64,000 bases of DNA from NCBI RefSeq assembly GCF_001426525.1, contig NZ_LMEW01000012.1:572066-636065 (forward strand), given 5' to 3'. The stretch is from Massilia sp. Root133. GTDB taxonomy: Bacteria; Pseudomonadota; Gammaproteobacteria; Burkholderiales; Burkholderiaceae_D. The notes under the pieces were generated by a model that saw only the letters and a program-made list of their open reading frames with translations, had not been told where the DNA came from and made no database searches. Both the position numbers and the translations under genes were made by a program. This document shows, one piece after another, positions 17,922 to 29,500 of this stretch (positions are counted from its first letter, which is position 1; each line of letters starts with the position of its first letter).

Positions 17922-19193
17922 ATGCCCAAACAGGTTCAGCCGCTCACCCAGCTGCAGGTGCGCAACGCCAAGGCAAAGGACAAGCCCTACAAGCTCGCCG
18001 ATGGAGGCGGTTTGTACCTTGAAGTCATGCCCAGCGGCGGCAAGCTCTGGCGTATGAAATTCCGGCAGCCGGACGGCAAAGAGAACAGATTGAGTTTTGG
18101 AGCCTTCCCGGACGTTTCGCTCGTGGACGCTCGAGCCAAGCGTGACGAGGCACGTCAGCTGCTGGCCACCGGCACGGATCCGGCACGCGCGAGGGCCGAG
18201 CAGGAGCGCCAGGCGCGGCTGGCGGAGCAGAATACCTTCGAGCATGTCGCGCGCGACTGGCATCGGACCATGATCAACAAGTGGCAGCCGCAGACCGCGG
18301 AGGAAATCCTGCGACGCTTCGAGTCGGACATCTTCCCGGCATTCGGACACCTGCCGATTAACAAGGTACAGGCACCTGACGTACTTGATGCCATCCGGGC
18401 CATCGAGCAGCGTGGCGCGCTCGAGATCGCGAACCGGCAGACAGCGAATTGCTCACGCGTGTTCAAGTATGCGATTCGTTGCGGGCTGGCGGAACGCAAC
18501 CCCGCGGAGTTCCTGCGTGAAGTCCTGCAACCACGCGAGAAGGGGCACTTCGCGGCGATCGGTGCCGACGGATTGCCCGAGTTCCTGCGCGCGCTGTATG
18601 CCAACGAGGCGTGCATGGGCGTGCCGACCCGCGTCGCGATGAAACTGATGCTGCTGGTGTTTGTCCGGACCAGCGAACTCATCGAGACGCCATGGGCCGA
18701 GATCGACCTGGAGAAGGGCGAGTGGATCATTCCCTGGAAACGCATGAAGCGCGGGAAGCGTCGCATTAACCCCGACAAGACCGACCATCACGTGTGTCTG
18801 TCGCGTCAGGCCCTGGAGCTGCTGCGCGACTTGCATCGACACACTGGTGGAGGTACCTATCTGTTCCCGAACCTGCGCGATCCGAAGCGGCCAATGAGCA
18901 ACAACACATTGCTGAAGGCGATCGAGCGCATGGGATACAAGGGAGACATGACCGGGCACGGGTTTCGTGCGCTTGCGATGAGCACGCTGAAAGAACACCT
19001 TGGCTATCGACACGAGGTCGTCGACAGGCAACTGGCGCACGCGCAGAAGGACAAGCTGGAAGGCGCGTACGACCGAGCCAAGTATCTGGAAGAGCGGCGA
19101 AAGATGATGCAGTGCTGGGCGGACTACATCGACCGCGTTGCGGCAGAAGCCATGCATGCCTCATCCGGCCGCGCCGATAACTCAATGCCTTGA
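17922..19193 (+). CDS. P4-type tyrosine integrase
   Basis: About 423 residues from the ATG at 17922; an alternative in-frame TTG at 17868 would add 18 residues. The N-terminal DUF4102-like domain (LADGGGLYLEV, WRMKFRQPDGKENRLSFG) precedes the core-binding domain and the catalytic domain. The catalytic set is recognisable: R249 (FVRTSELIE), H346 and R349 (GHGFRAL), H373 (QLAHAQ) and the nucleophile Y383 (GAYDRA). Such enzymes integrate islands at tRNA 3' ends. It sits just after tRNA-Ser in the same direction, as expected for the left end of an island. No clear SD precedes either start. Confidence 0.93.
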   Translation: MPKQVQPLTQLQVRNAKAKDKPYKLADGGGLYLEVMPSGGKLWRMKFRQPDGKENRLSFGAFPDVSLVDARAKRDEARQLLATGTDPARARAEQERQARLAEQNTFEHVARDWHRTMINKWQPQTAEEILRRFESDIFPAFGHLPINKVQAPDVLDAIRAIEQRGALEIANRQTANCSRVFKYAIRCGLAERNPAEFLREVLQPREKGHFAAIGADGLPEFLRALYANEACMGVPTRVAMKLMLLVFVRTSELIETPWAEIDLEKGEWIIPWKRMKRGKRRINPDKTDHHVCLSRQALELLRDLHRHTGGGTYLFPNLRDPKRPMSNNTLLKAIERMGYKGDMTGHGFRALAMSTLKEHLGYRHEVVDRQLAHAQKDKLEGAYDRAKYLEERRKMMQCWADYIDRVAAEAMHASSGRADNSMP

Positions 19194-19292
19194 CGCTGGA
19201 GCGGCCGTATCTCGCCGATCGGGTTTCCGGGGGATTGTGTTCCTCGTCCATTTCGTTATCTTGGCTCCAGTGAGAACTCAAGAGGAGTACAG

Positions 19293-19499
19293 ATGACTAC
19301 CGATGCAAACTCGAGCGACCGGATGATCAAGCTGCCAGAAGTGATCAGCATGACCGGGCTGTCGCGATCGAGCATTTACCTGCTGATCAAGAAGGGGAAT
19401 TTCCCGCCTCAGGTCAAGCTGTCGACCAGATCCTCAGGCTGGTTTTGGCGGGAGATAAACAGTTGGCTGGAATCTAGGCCCAGGGGATCGCAGAATTAG
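19293..19499 (+). CDS. AlpA-family regulator / excisionase-like protein
   Basis: A 68-residue small DNA-binding protein with the MerR-like winged helix of AlpA: MIKLPEVISMTGLSRSSIYLLIKKG, then FPPQVKLS and a W near the end of the wing (SGWFWREINSWL). These proteins activate integrase or act as excisionases in P4-like islands. A good SD (AGAGGAG) precedes the ATG at 19293. It lies 99 bases after the integrase stop, the usual arrangement for P4-type integrative elements. Confidence 0.88.
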   Translation: MTTDANSSDRMIKLPEVISMTGLSRSSIYLLIKKGNFPPQVKLSTRSSGWFWREINSWLESRPRGSQN

Positions 19500-19936
19500 T
19501 TGAAGCGATTCACTTGGCAAGTCGAGCGTAGTCCACACAGCTGTATTTTGCGTTGTCGGAGTACTCGCGGAGTTCCACGTCGAGGACGCAGAACGGTCAC
19601 TTGGTAGTTTGGTAAATGTACCGATTTTAGGCGGACGTGAAAGCAAAGGTTATAGGCGACGGCGTGAAATGCTATTGATCTTGGCCGTGCGCTGACGCTG
19701 TGCGCGCAACCGAGGACCAGCTCCGCGCGCACCCGCCCGATTATGCGAGGCAAGATCAATGATGGTAGCGATATGCCAGTGATGGCCGTATCCCTAGAGG
19801 CGTGGTCGTAACAATTAAATTGATGAAATGGGGCGCCGCGCGCGGTTTGAACACCGTCATATGCGTCTTAGCGTCGGCACCATCTGGCAGGTATTGCCTG
19901 GGTACTCAGGATAACGATTCCGATGAAGCAGAAATG
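19500..19936. other. Gene-free stretch after the AlpA-like gene
   Basis: I see no credible gene, tRNA or terminator here. Short open frames on both strands match nothing I recognise and lack ribosome binding sites. The stretch looks like eroded island DNA between the regulator and the IS remnant. Confidence 0.5.
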
Positions 19937-20316
19937 TGGACTAACCCCGGTTCACTAGACAAATGCTGACCACACGCTGAGACGCGGGTTCAAATGCGTC
20001 TCGTCAAACATGGCTCAGATCGCTGTCGCGCTTGGTCCGATTGTAAAAGACTTCGATGTAATCGAAGATGTCCGCCCGGGCCAGATCCGGGTTTTGTAGA
20101 TGCGCTTGCGGATGCGCTCTTTTTCAGGCTGTTGAAGATCGATTCAGCAACAGCATTATCCCAGCAGTTACCACCTTGTCTCATGCTCGGCTCGACCCAA
20201 AGCCCGTCTATGTCGAATCCGATAGGCCGAGTTTTTCCGCCGTTTTCGAACTTAACGGCTGCGTATCGCACTCTGCGCGCCAGGTCAGCCTGCGGGGCAG
20301 GGATAGAAAATTGCAA
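19937..20316 (-). pseudogene. IS3-family transposase (OrfB C-terminus), decayed
   Basis: On the minus strand an open frame encodes the IS3 OrfB segment FDIDGLWVEPSMRQGGNCWDNAVAES and then N-SLKK; GNCWDNA-AES is diagnostic of the DDE domain end. The frame then breaks. The next part of OrfB (ERIRKRIYKTR) is in another frame after the A-run near 20126. A further one-base shift is needed to continue with DLARADIFDYIEVFYNR. So at least two frameshifts are present and the rest of the element is missing. The sequence TGGACTAACCCCGG at 19937 resembles an IS3-type terminal inverted repeat and may be the remaining end. Confidence 0.75.
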
Positions 20317-20428
20317 CTAATCGACTGGAGGGCGCCGTGTAGCTGGAGGCGCCACGCTGGCCGGTCCAGTTGTTAGATCTTGGGTCGTCAGTCGGACACA
20401 CACCACCGCCCCGGCCCAGAATGCGGCG

Positions 20429-20457
20429 TTGATATTGCTCATGTGCAAGTTTAGATT
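20429..20457 (+). promoter_or_regulatory. Candidate promoter of the giant RHS/Ig gene
   Basis: TTGATA (20429-20434) and TAGATT (20452-20457) are separated by 17 bases. This is a plausible sigma70-type promoter about 115 bases before the RHS start codon. It is the best candidate in the 261-base gap between the IS remnant and the gene; the -10 matches only four of six positions. Confidence 0.5.
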
Positions 20458-20577
20458 CCCATAAATAACACTCAGGTCTTAGCGGATACATTTGTGGGGC
20501 GGGCGTTTGCCCATGGGCAAGCTCGGAACGGTTATGCAATACAACGCCGACGGTTGAATGAGGTAACAGGGGGAATA

Positions 20578-23500
20578 ATGGTAGCAATCATAAGCGGTAA
20601 TAGCTTGGGTTTGAGCCTCAGTTCGTTTGCAACGAAACAAAATGCCATGGCCGGCTCCTCCGCCCTCGGACGACACGGCGAGCAAATTTACGTTAATAGT
20701 GCGAACGGCAACCTCGTGCTCCAGCATAACGATGATCGGCTGAAGAGCACGGGTATCGATGTCTTTGCCATTCGCACCTATAACAGTCAGGGCATGTTCG
20801 ATGGCGACGGTAATGACGACAATTGGCGCCTCGGCTTTTTTCGTAGCGTCGATAGTTTGACAGGAGCGCTAAATACGACTGGCAGCACCATTACCAGAAC
20901 GGACGCCGATGGCGCGCGCGCGATCTACCGCTACAACGGCAGCACCTATATCAACGCCGAAGCGGAGGGTGCACACGACACGTTGAGCTACGATGCCGTG
21001 AATCGTCAATGGTTGTGGACTGACGGAAGTTCGCGCCTTGTCGAGACTTATACCTGGTCCGCCGGAGCCGGCAAACTGGTCAAGCAGACCGATTCGAGCG
21101 GTAATCGAATCGACTTTGTCTACACAGGTAATCAGCTCACGGAAGTGCGCGATCAGAGTGGCGAAAAACAGCTGCTGATCTATACCGGCAACAACCTCAC
21201 GGAAATTCGCACAGTCAAGCAAGACGGGACGGTGACTACGCGCGTGCGCTACGGCTATGACGACCTGGATCGGCTGAATACTGTAACCGTTGACCTCACG
21301 CCCGACGATAACAGCATTGCCGACGGCAAGACGTATGTCACGACCTATTCGTATGCTGGTGCCAGCAAACGCCTGGCCAGTGTCATCGAGAGCGATGGGA
21401 CTCAGGCGCAGTTCACATACAAACAGATCGGTACGATGTGGCTGGTCGACACGCTGACCCAAGTGGTCGACGGTGTTCCGCGTACGACCAAGTTTTCCTA
21501 CGACGATGTTTTAAATGCGGTACCCGTCAGCGTAGCCGTCGACGGTAGCCTACTGGACACGATCGGCGACCAGACGATCGAGATGAATCTTGCCGTCGAT
21601 AGAAGCAAATTTACGACGAGCGAGGTCGACACCACCAGCGCCACCGTCATCCTTGATTCGACCTATGTGATCAAGTCCGGCGACACGTGGGCTGGCATCA
21701 CGCAGGCGCTGTACCACACCACCGAACCGGCGGCGGTCGCTGCCTTGAAGACCGCGCTGGGCAGTCCGAACCTGACCCCTGACGCTAAGTTGAGCCCCGT
21801 GCCGGCGACGCTGAGCTTCACCATCAACGCGACGAACGTGACCGTGCCGCCGTATTACCGCGTGCGCGAGGGTGACACGTGGGAACGCATCACGTACGCC
21901 CTGTACCACACGCGCGACCATGAAGCGATGGACGCACTGCGCACCGCGACGGATGATCCGCAGCTGATCGCCGGCCTGCAGCTCGACGGCGTGCCGGCAA
22001 CGCTCAATTACATCAAGACGCCGGCGACAGGAGCCGAGACGCGCATCACCGACGCTCATGGCAACCTGACGATCGTCACGAGCGACAGCAAGGGCCGCCT
22101 GACGAAGATCGTGGGCCCGCAGGTGAATGGCGTCAGCTCGAGCGTGAGCTACAGCTATGACAACTGGGGCAACGTGCTGTCGCAGACGGACGCGATGGGG
22201 AATACCAGCACGTTCCGGTATGACGATGCCGGCAACCAGATCTCGTCCACGGATCGCATGGGAAACGTTGTGAAGCGCACGTTCAACGCGAACAACCAGT
22301 TGCTGTCCGAAACCGTGCAGATCAATACGCCCAACAACGTCCTAAGCTTCTACGGCACCAAGCACTTCGTCTACGACAGTCGCAACCGTCTGCGGTTTAC
22401 CGTGAGCGATGGCAACAGCGTCACCGAATATCGGTACGACGCAGCCGGCAACCAGTCGAGCGTGATCAAGTACGCGGGGCAGACCTATACGCCCAACTAC
22501 AGCTTGGGTGAAACGGATCTGGTCAGCTGGGTCAACGGCATCGCCGACAAGTCAACCAGCCAGCGCACTGATTACGGCTATGATTTCCGCGGCCAGGTCA
22601 AGTCGATCACGACCTGGGCTAAGGTCGACACCGCGGGGGCTGGCGTTGCCGATGGCAGCCAGAGCGTCACCACGATGGTCTATGACCAAGCCGGCCAGCT
22701 GCTGCAAACTATCGCGGCGAGTGGCTTGATTACCAACACCACCTACGATGGGCTAGGTCGCGTGCTCGCCACCACCGATAACGCCGGCGGTTCCACGACC
22801 GCCGTGTATGACGATGCGGGCAACCGTGTGCTGATAACCCAGGCGAATGGTCTCGTGACCACGTCGGTCTACAACCAGGGCGGTGAGCTCAAGTCGGTCG
22901 TCAAGAGCGACAGCCACGACGTGCTGGGCGAGACCCGCTACTGGTACGACGCCATGGGTCATTTGCGCGTAGCTCAGGACCCGGACGGCAGCAAGCATGC
23001 GTACACGTATGATGCTGCCGGCCGATTGACGGGCGAGATTGACCCAATCGGACGCCTGACCGAATACAAGTACAACGCCAACGGCGACCGCACGGAGACC
23101 ATTACGTACGCCACACTCGTGGCCCCGCTGCCGTTCATGGCGCGTACGCTCGACCTGGCGCGGGCCGTCGCATCCCAGCTCGACCAGGCGTTGCACCTGA
23201 CGCTGGACAGTGTCCGTCCGGCTGCCAGCGCGACCGACGTGAAAACGTGGAATTTGTACGATGCTGACGATCGCCTCGTCTGGCAGATTGATGCGCTCGG
23301 CTACGCTACGCAAACGCTGTACGACGGCGAGTCACGCGCTTACGCGACTAATCGGCTGGCGACGCCGGTCGATATGTCGCTGCTGAGGGACGGCAGCGAC
23401 GTCGCGCTGAAACTGTTGGGCAGTAGCACGTCCGTGCAACTGAGTGAAACCCGGGCGTCGAGCACTGCCGGGGCACACACCTACGTGGCTGTCGTCACTG

Positions 23501-26500
23501 CCGCCGGCACCAATGTGGTGAGTGGCACGGTATCGTTCTTTGCAGGTTCGGTGCTGCTGGGCAGCGCGGCCGTCGTCAATAACGTGGCTACCTTTACCGC
23601 GCTGAGCCTGCCGGCCGGTCATTCGGACATCGCGGCCGTGTATTCGGGCGATGCTGCCAACACGGGCAGCACTTCGAAGGTCCTGGAGGCCGATGCGCCC
23701 CAGTCCCAGCCGAGCAGCGTCACGCTATCCGCAGACCTGTCAGGCGCCGTCTATGGCGCACCGCTCGGTTTGTCCGCGAAAGTCAGTGGCACCAATCCGT
23801 CGGGCATGGTGGCTTTCTTCAGTGACGACACTGCCATCGGCTATGCCGTAGTGCGGAATGGCGTCGCCGCGCTGTCGCTTAGCACCCTTCCGGTTGGCGC
23901 GCACAGTCTGAAGGCCGTGTACCTCGGCGATGCGGCCAATGCCGGCAGCACGTCGAACCTGTTTACGGAAACGATCGGCCTGGCGCAGAGTACTGTGACG
24001 GTGACCTCGTCGGACAGTACGACCAACGTCGGTAGCGAGATCACGCTGACGGCATCGGTCAGCGGCGTTCGCCCGACCGGCACGGTCACGTTCTATGACC
24101 AGAACGGCGAGGTGCTTGGCACGGGGCAGGTGATCAATGGCGTGGCGACGGCCGGCATCAAAAACGTAGTGGTCGGCGTCACCCATGTGGTCGCGGCGTA
24201 TTCGGGCGACATCCATAATGCGGGCAGTGTGTCGTCGGCGTTCGACGAGACGGTCGAGACCGCGATTTCGCATACCGCGTTGTATGTGGACACGTTCGAT
24301 GTTTCGAACGGAACGTTGACGACATTAACCGCAAGGGTCACCGGATTCAACCCACAGGGCGAGGTCGATTTCTACGGGCCGGGTAACAAGTTTCTGGGTT
24401 GCGCGACGATTTCCAACGGCAACGCCTCGTTGCCACTGCTGAACCTCGGCGTTCAGCCGGACGACATCCGCGCTGTTTATTCCGGTGACGCCAATAACGC
24501 CACGAGCGTCGCTCAGCGCTTGAACAGCCTACCGACTTTGGTGACGCTGACCACTACCCAGTCTGACACGACGGCCACCATCGGTAATACGTGGTACCTA
24601 TATCCAAAGGTTGCGGGTGCGGCGCCGGGCGGCATGATGACCCTTCTCGACGATACCGGCAATGTCCTTCAGCGTGCGGTGATCGATTCCCTCTCCGATA
24701 CGACCATGTCAATGACGATTGCGCTGCCGGCCGGGCAGCACAATCTGACGTTGGTTTACGTCGGTGTTGGCAATGCAGCGCCTGTCGTGAAGCCAGTGTG
24801 TTTGATGGTGAAGCCAGCATCGAGCTCGACTTCGGTGACGGTGAGTGACCCTTACGCTCGTGTGGGCCAGAGCGTCGTGTATACGGCAAAGATCAACGGT
24901 TGGCAAAATCCGGCCCCGATCAGCGGTCAGGTACAGTTCAAGAACGCGGCGACTGGCGTCGTGCTCGGTACGGTGCCAGTGGTGGATGGTGTTGCGACCC
25001 TGAATTCCGAAATCATGACCGGATCATCGGGCCTTGTGTACGCCTACTATCTGGGCGACAGCTACCGTGCCGCATCAAGCGCTTCGGTGTATGTGTCGAA
25101 CCAGGTCGTCACCGACAATCCGCGCCCAGTGGTCACCTTGTCCGCGAGCTCGACCACGCTCGAGCAGGCCGCGCCGTTGACCTTGACGGCCACCGTCGCC
25201 ACGGCAGATGGTTCGAACAATGCGGCATTGATAAATTCGACGGTGTCGTTTTATAACGGCAGCGTGTTGCTTGGCAGTTCGCGCACCAATGCGGCCGGTG
25301 TAGCCACGTTGACTACGTCGATCGTCGCTGTCGGCACCGCGCACATCACTGCGGCGGCGGTTCGGATGACTTCCGGCGGCTACCCGAGCAATAACCTGAG
25401 CGAGCAGGCCATCACGGATGTCATCGATGTATGCGTCAAGCCGTCTGCTGCGCCGCCGGCAACTTCGTCGGATAACCGCCCCGTCAGCACGACGACACTC
25501 ACGTTCAGCCCATCAAGCTTGAACTCGAATTCGTCGACCACGGTCGACGCACCGATTACGCTGACCGCTACCGTCGCCGGCGGCAGCATCCCGAGTTACA
25601 CGCCGGTGGCGTTCTACAACCGCGGTACGTTGGTGGGCGTGGGACGCTGGGACGGATCCTCCGCGTCGATCAATCTCGGCAGGCTGCCGGCCGGAGATTA
25701 TGCATTTACCGCTGTGTTCGGCGGGGTGAGCGGCCTGCGACCGAGTGAATCGGCCACGCGTACATTGGCCGTCAAGACCGTCGCGACGACGACGCAGCTC
25801 CTTGTCAATCCGGTGGAGGGCGGGGCGCGCAACGAATATCGCCTGCTTGCACAGGTGGGCGGGCTGTATGTTGCACACGGAAAGGTGAATTTCTACAACG
25901 GCACCCAGTTGCTGGGGCAGGGGGAACTCAGTAACGGCGTCGCCGTACTGAATGTAGCGCTGCCGGGTGGCCCGGCCTCACTGCAGGCTGAGTATACCGG
26001 TGATGCGGCTAGCAGTGCCAGTCAGTCTGCAGTGGTCAACCGAACTGTATTCAATGTGGCTACCGAGGTCGTGCTGACCAGTTCGGCCGCTAGTACAGCC
26101 ATCGGCACGCCGCTGGTCCTCAGCGCCAGCGTCAAAGGCATCGATCCGCACGGCGTAGTAACGTTTTTCGACGGCGATACGCTGCTTGGCAGCGCCTACC
26201 TGAATCATGGCACGGCGACGTTCACGGTCGCCAACCTGCCGTTGGGTAGCCGATCGCTGCGCGCGTTCTACACGCACGACCCCGAGAATGGGCTGAATGG
26301 CCCGGCAAGTTCGAACATCCTGACCCAAACGGTCGAACGCAGCCACGACTTCGTGCTGATCGCCGACCGTACCCGCGTCATCGGCAACACCCCTCTGACG
26401 CTGACGGCAACGTTTGGAGATACTGCGGCCACCGGCAGTGTGCGCTTCATGGACGGCGATATCGTGCTCGGCACGGCCACCATTTCCAACGGCCAGGCCG

Positions 26501-29500
26501 TCCTCACCTGCCAGCCGCAAGTGAGCGGAACACGCCACTTGCGTGCGGAATACGATGGCGATGGAGTGGTGTCTGCGACGTCCTCGACATCGGTGGAGAT
26601 GGCCGTGATGGCCGAGCCGACGACAATCTCGATCTCCAGTGTGACGTCGTTGACCAAATATGGCGATCCAGTGACATTGGTCGCGACGGTCGTAGGCGAT
26701 AATCCGACCGGCACCGTCGCCTTTGTCTCACCGGACGGCAAATCGTACGGTTGCGCCCCCGTGATCGACGGCGTGGCAACGCTCACCTTGAGCAAAGCGT
26801 TGATGCCAGCGACGTACCAGATCACGGCATCTTACTCAGGCGATGCGCGTCACGCCAGCAGTGTCGCGGGCACGCTCACGCAGACCGTTACTGCGCTTCC
26901 AGCGTCGGTTACCCTGAGCAGTCCGGTCAGTTCGCTGGCGATGGGCGACACGCTCGTGTTGACGGCACAACTTGCCCTGAACGGCACTGTGGCTTCCGAA
27001 GGTCGCGTAGTTTTCTACGACGGCGATACCAGCCTCGGCTACGTTTGGCTGCAGGCCGATGGTATCGCAAAGCTGGCCGTGTCGAGCCTGGGTGCGGGCG
27101 TGCATAATATCCGCGCCACATATTCGAGCTGGATCGGAGCGTTTACCGATAGCGTCGCGAAGAATACGTTGTCGATCGAGGTTACTGGCAAGCCCAGGCC
27201 GACGATTTCCGTTACGCCGAGCGGTATGACGACGATCAGCCAGAGCCTGCCGACCACGCTGCGCGCTACCCTCGCCGGTGGCGCGTCGCCAACCGGCGTC
27301 GTCACGTTTAGCGCGGTCGGAGGCGCCAGCGGATCGGCAGGCTATTACAAGGTCCTCGGCACGGCTATCGTGGTCAATGGCGTGGCCTCGCTGAACGTCA
27401 GCGCCAGCGATGTCGGCAGTGATTATCGTTACGTCGGCGTCAGCTATGCGGGTGACGCGAACAACGCGACCGCAGTGTTGAACAATGCGGTATGCCTTTC
27501 TCGGACGAATGTCACCAAGACCGAGACCCGTACTCCGTCCACGGTCTCGCTTGGCTACACCACCGACGCGACGGCGCTGGGCAGCCGCCTTTACATGCGC
27601 GCCACGATCGCCGATCCGGCCGCGACGGGCACGGTCAGCTTCTATTCTGGGGACATCCTGATCGGCAGTGCCAACGTCGTCAAAGGCGAAGCGCTGTTCA
27701 CGATCTTGCCGAGTACGAACACCCTCAATGTGACTGCGGTGTATTCGGGCGACGCTTCCCGTGCGCCGGCAACCTCAGCGGTGGCCGCGACCGCCGCGCA
27801 GCCGGCGACCGCGGTGACGTTCATGTTGCCAAACAGCCGGGTAGTGGCCGGCTCGGCCTTTTCTATCCCGATCAGGGTAGATGGTCCCTACCGTGACGGC
27901 ACCGTCGAACTCTTCGTCAACGGGGTCAGCCGGGGTACCCGGAGCATCAGCGGCGGCACGGTCAATATCGATGTGGATGCGGCCGCATGGCCGGCGCCCG
28001 GCACTTACAGCGTCCAGGCCAGGTTCACGGCCAGCGGCAACCTGGCCGCCGGCACGTCCTCGATCGCGCAGTTTGTCGCTGTTGCGCCGACCAGCATGAC
28101 CCTTAACGTATCGCCGCCCAACCCGAGCGTTGGCGCGGAGGTCACGTTCACGTCTGTCGTCAATGGAAATAGTCCGACCGGCGTGGTCACGTTCTACGAC
28201 GACGACACCGTCATCGGCAGCGCCAACGTGGTCAATGGCGTGGCTACATTTACCACGCGTCGAAGCGCACAGGGGAACGCTTACTGGCACGCGGTGTATT
28301 CCGGCGATGCACGCAATGCCATTACGTCCGAAAGCTCCACCTATTTCCGCAATCCTTCTGCGGTCGTCCAGCCGGTCAGCAGCGCGGTTGATCTTGTCAT
28401 GGAGGTGGTTACCGGTATAAATGGACCGCAGCAAAAGGTGACGGCGACGATCACCGGGGTCAAGCCTTCGGGCCTGGTGACGTTCTTCGACCGCAATGGC
28501 AAGCCGCTTGGAACCGCCAGCGTGAGCAAGACTGACCTGGTTGGACAGGGCAGGGCGGTATTCGTGCTGCCGGGTTACATCGACGGCCAGGGCGTGGTGA
28601 GCGCCACGTATTCTGGCGACGCGGTTAACGCGACCAGTGTCTCGTCACCTGTCCAGGTGCCGAATACACCCGCGCAGATCGCTATCTCGAGCTCCAACGC
28701 ACTACCGACCCAGGGCGTACCGTTTACATTGCGCGCCGACGTCGCCGGCTTGCATCCGGGCGGCACGGTCGTGTTCTTCGGCCGGGACAACAAGGAGATC
28801 GGACGGGCCCCAATTGTCGACGGCAGCGCCAGCATTTCGGTCGACACGCTGCCGGCCGGCGCGAACAACATTACCGCCATGTACGCGGGAGATGCCAACA
28901 ACGGCTTCGTCATCGGCAACTTCGTCCAACAAGTTGCGCAGTCGCCGACGTCGATCTCACTCGACATTCCGGACGGCCAGCACGCCCAAGGTGCGCCGGT
29001 GATCCTGACGGCGACAGTGTCTCGACCGGGAAATGGCTACGCCACTGGCAACGTCACGTTCTACAACGGTGCGACCGCCATCGGCCGTGCCGACCTGTTC
29101 AACGGCCACGCCGTCCTGTCCCTCAGCAATCTCCCGGTCGGGTCGAACCAGTTGAGCGTCCGCTACGGCGGAGACGCCAACAACATCGCATCGCGCTCCG
29201 AAGCGGCCGAGCAGGTCACCGTCTCCGCGCAGGTCCCAACGACGATTTCCGTCTCGAGTTCTCCCTCCCAGATCGTCAGTGGCCAGAAGTTTACGTTGAC
29301 GGCAAAGGTGACAGGTTCTTCTGGACAGCCGGTGACCGGCCTAGTGACCTTCTTCAGTACTTACGAGGCCATTGGAACGGCCAGAGTGGTAAATGGAGTC
29401 GCCACGCTGGAATCGACGTACTACGGCTCGTCTGCATTTGTATCGGCAGCGTATTCGGGCGATGGCGCGAATGCTCCAAGCGACGCCGGCGATGGGCTCT

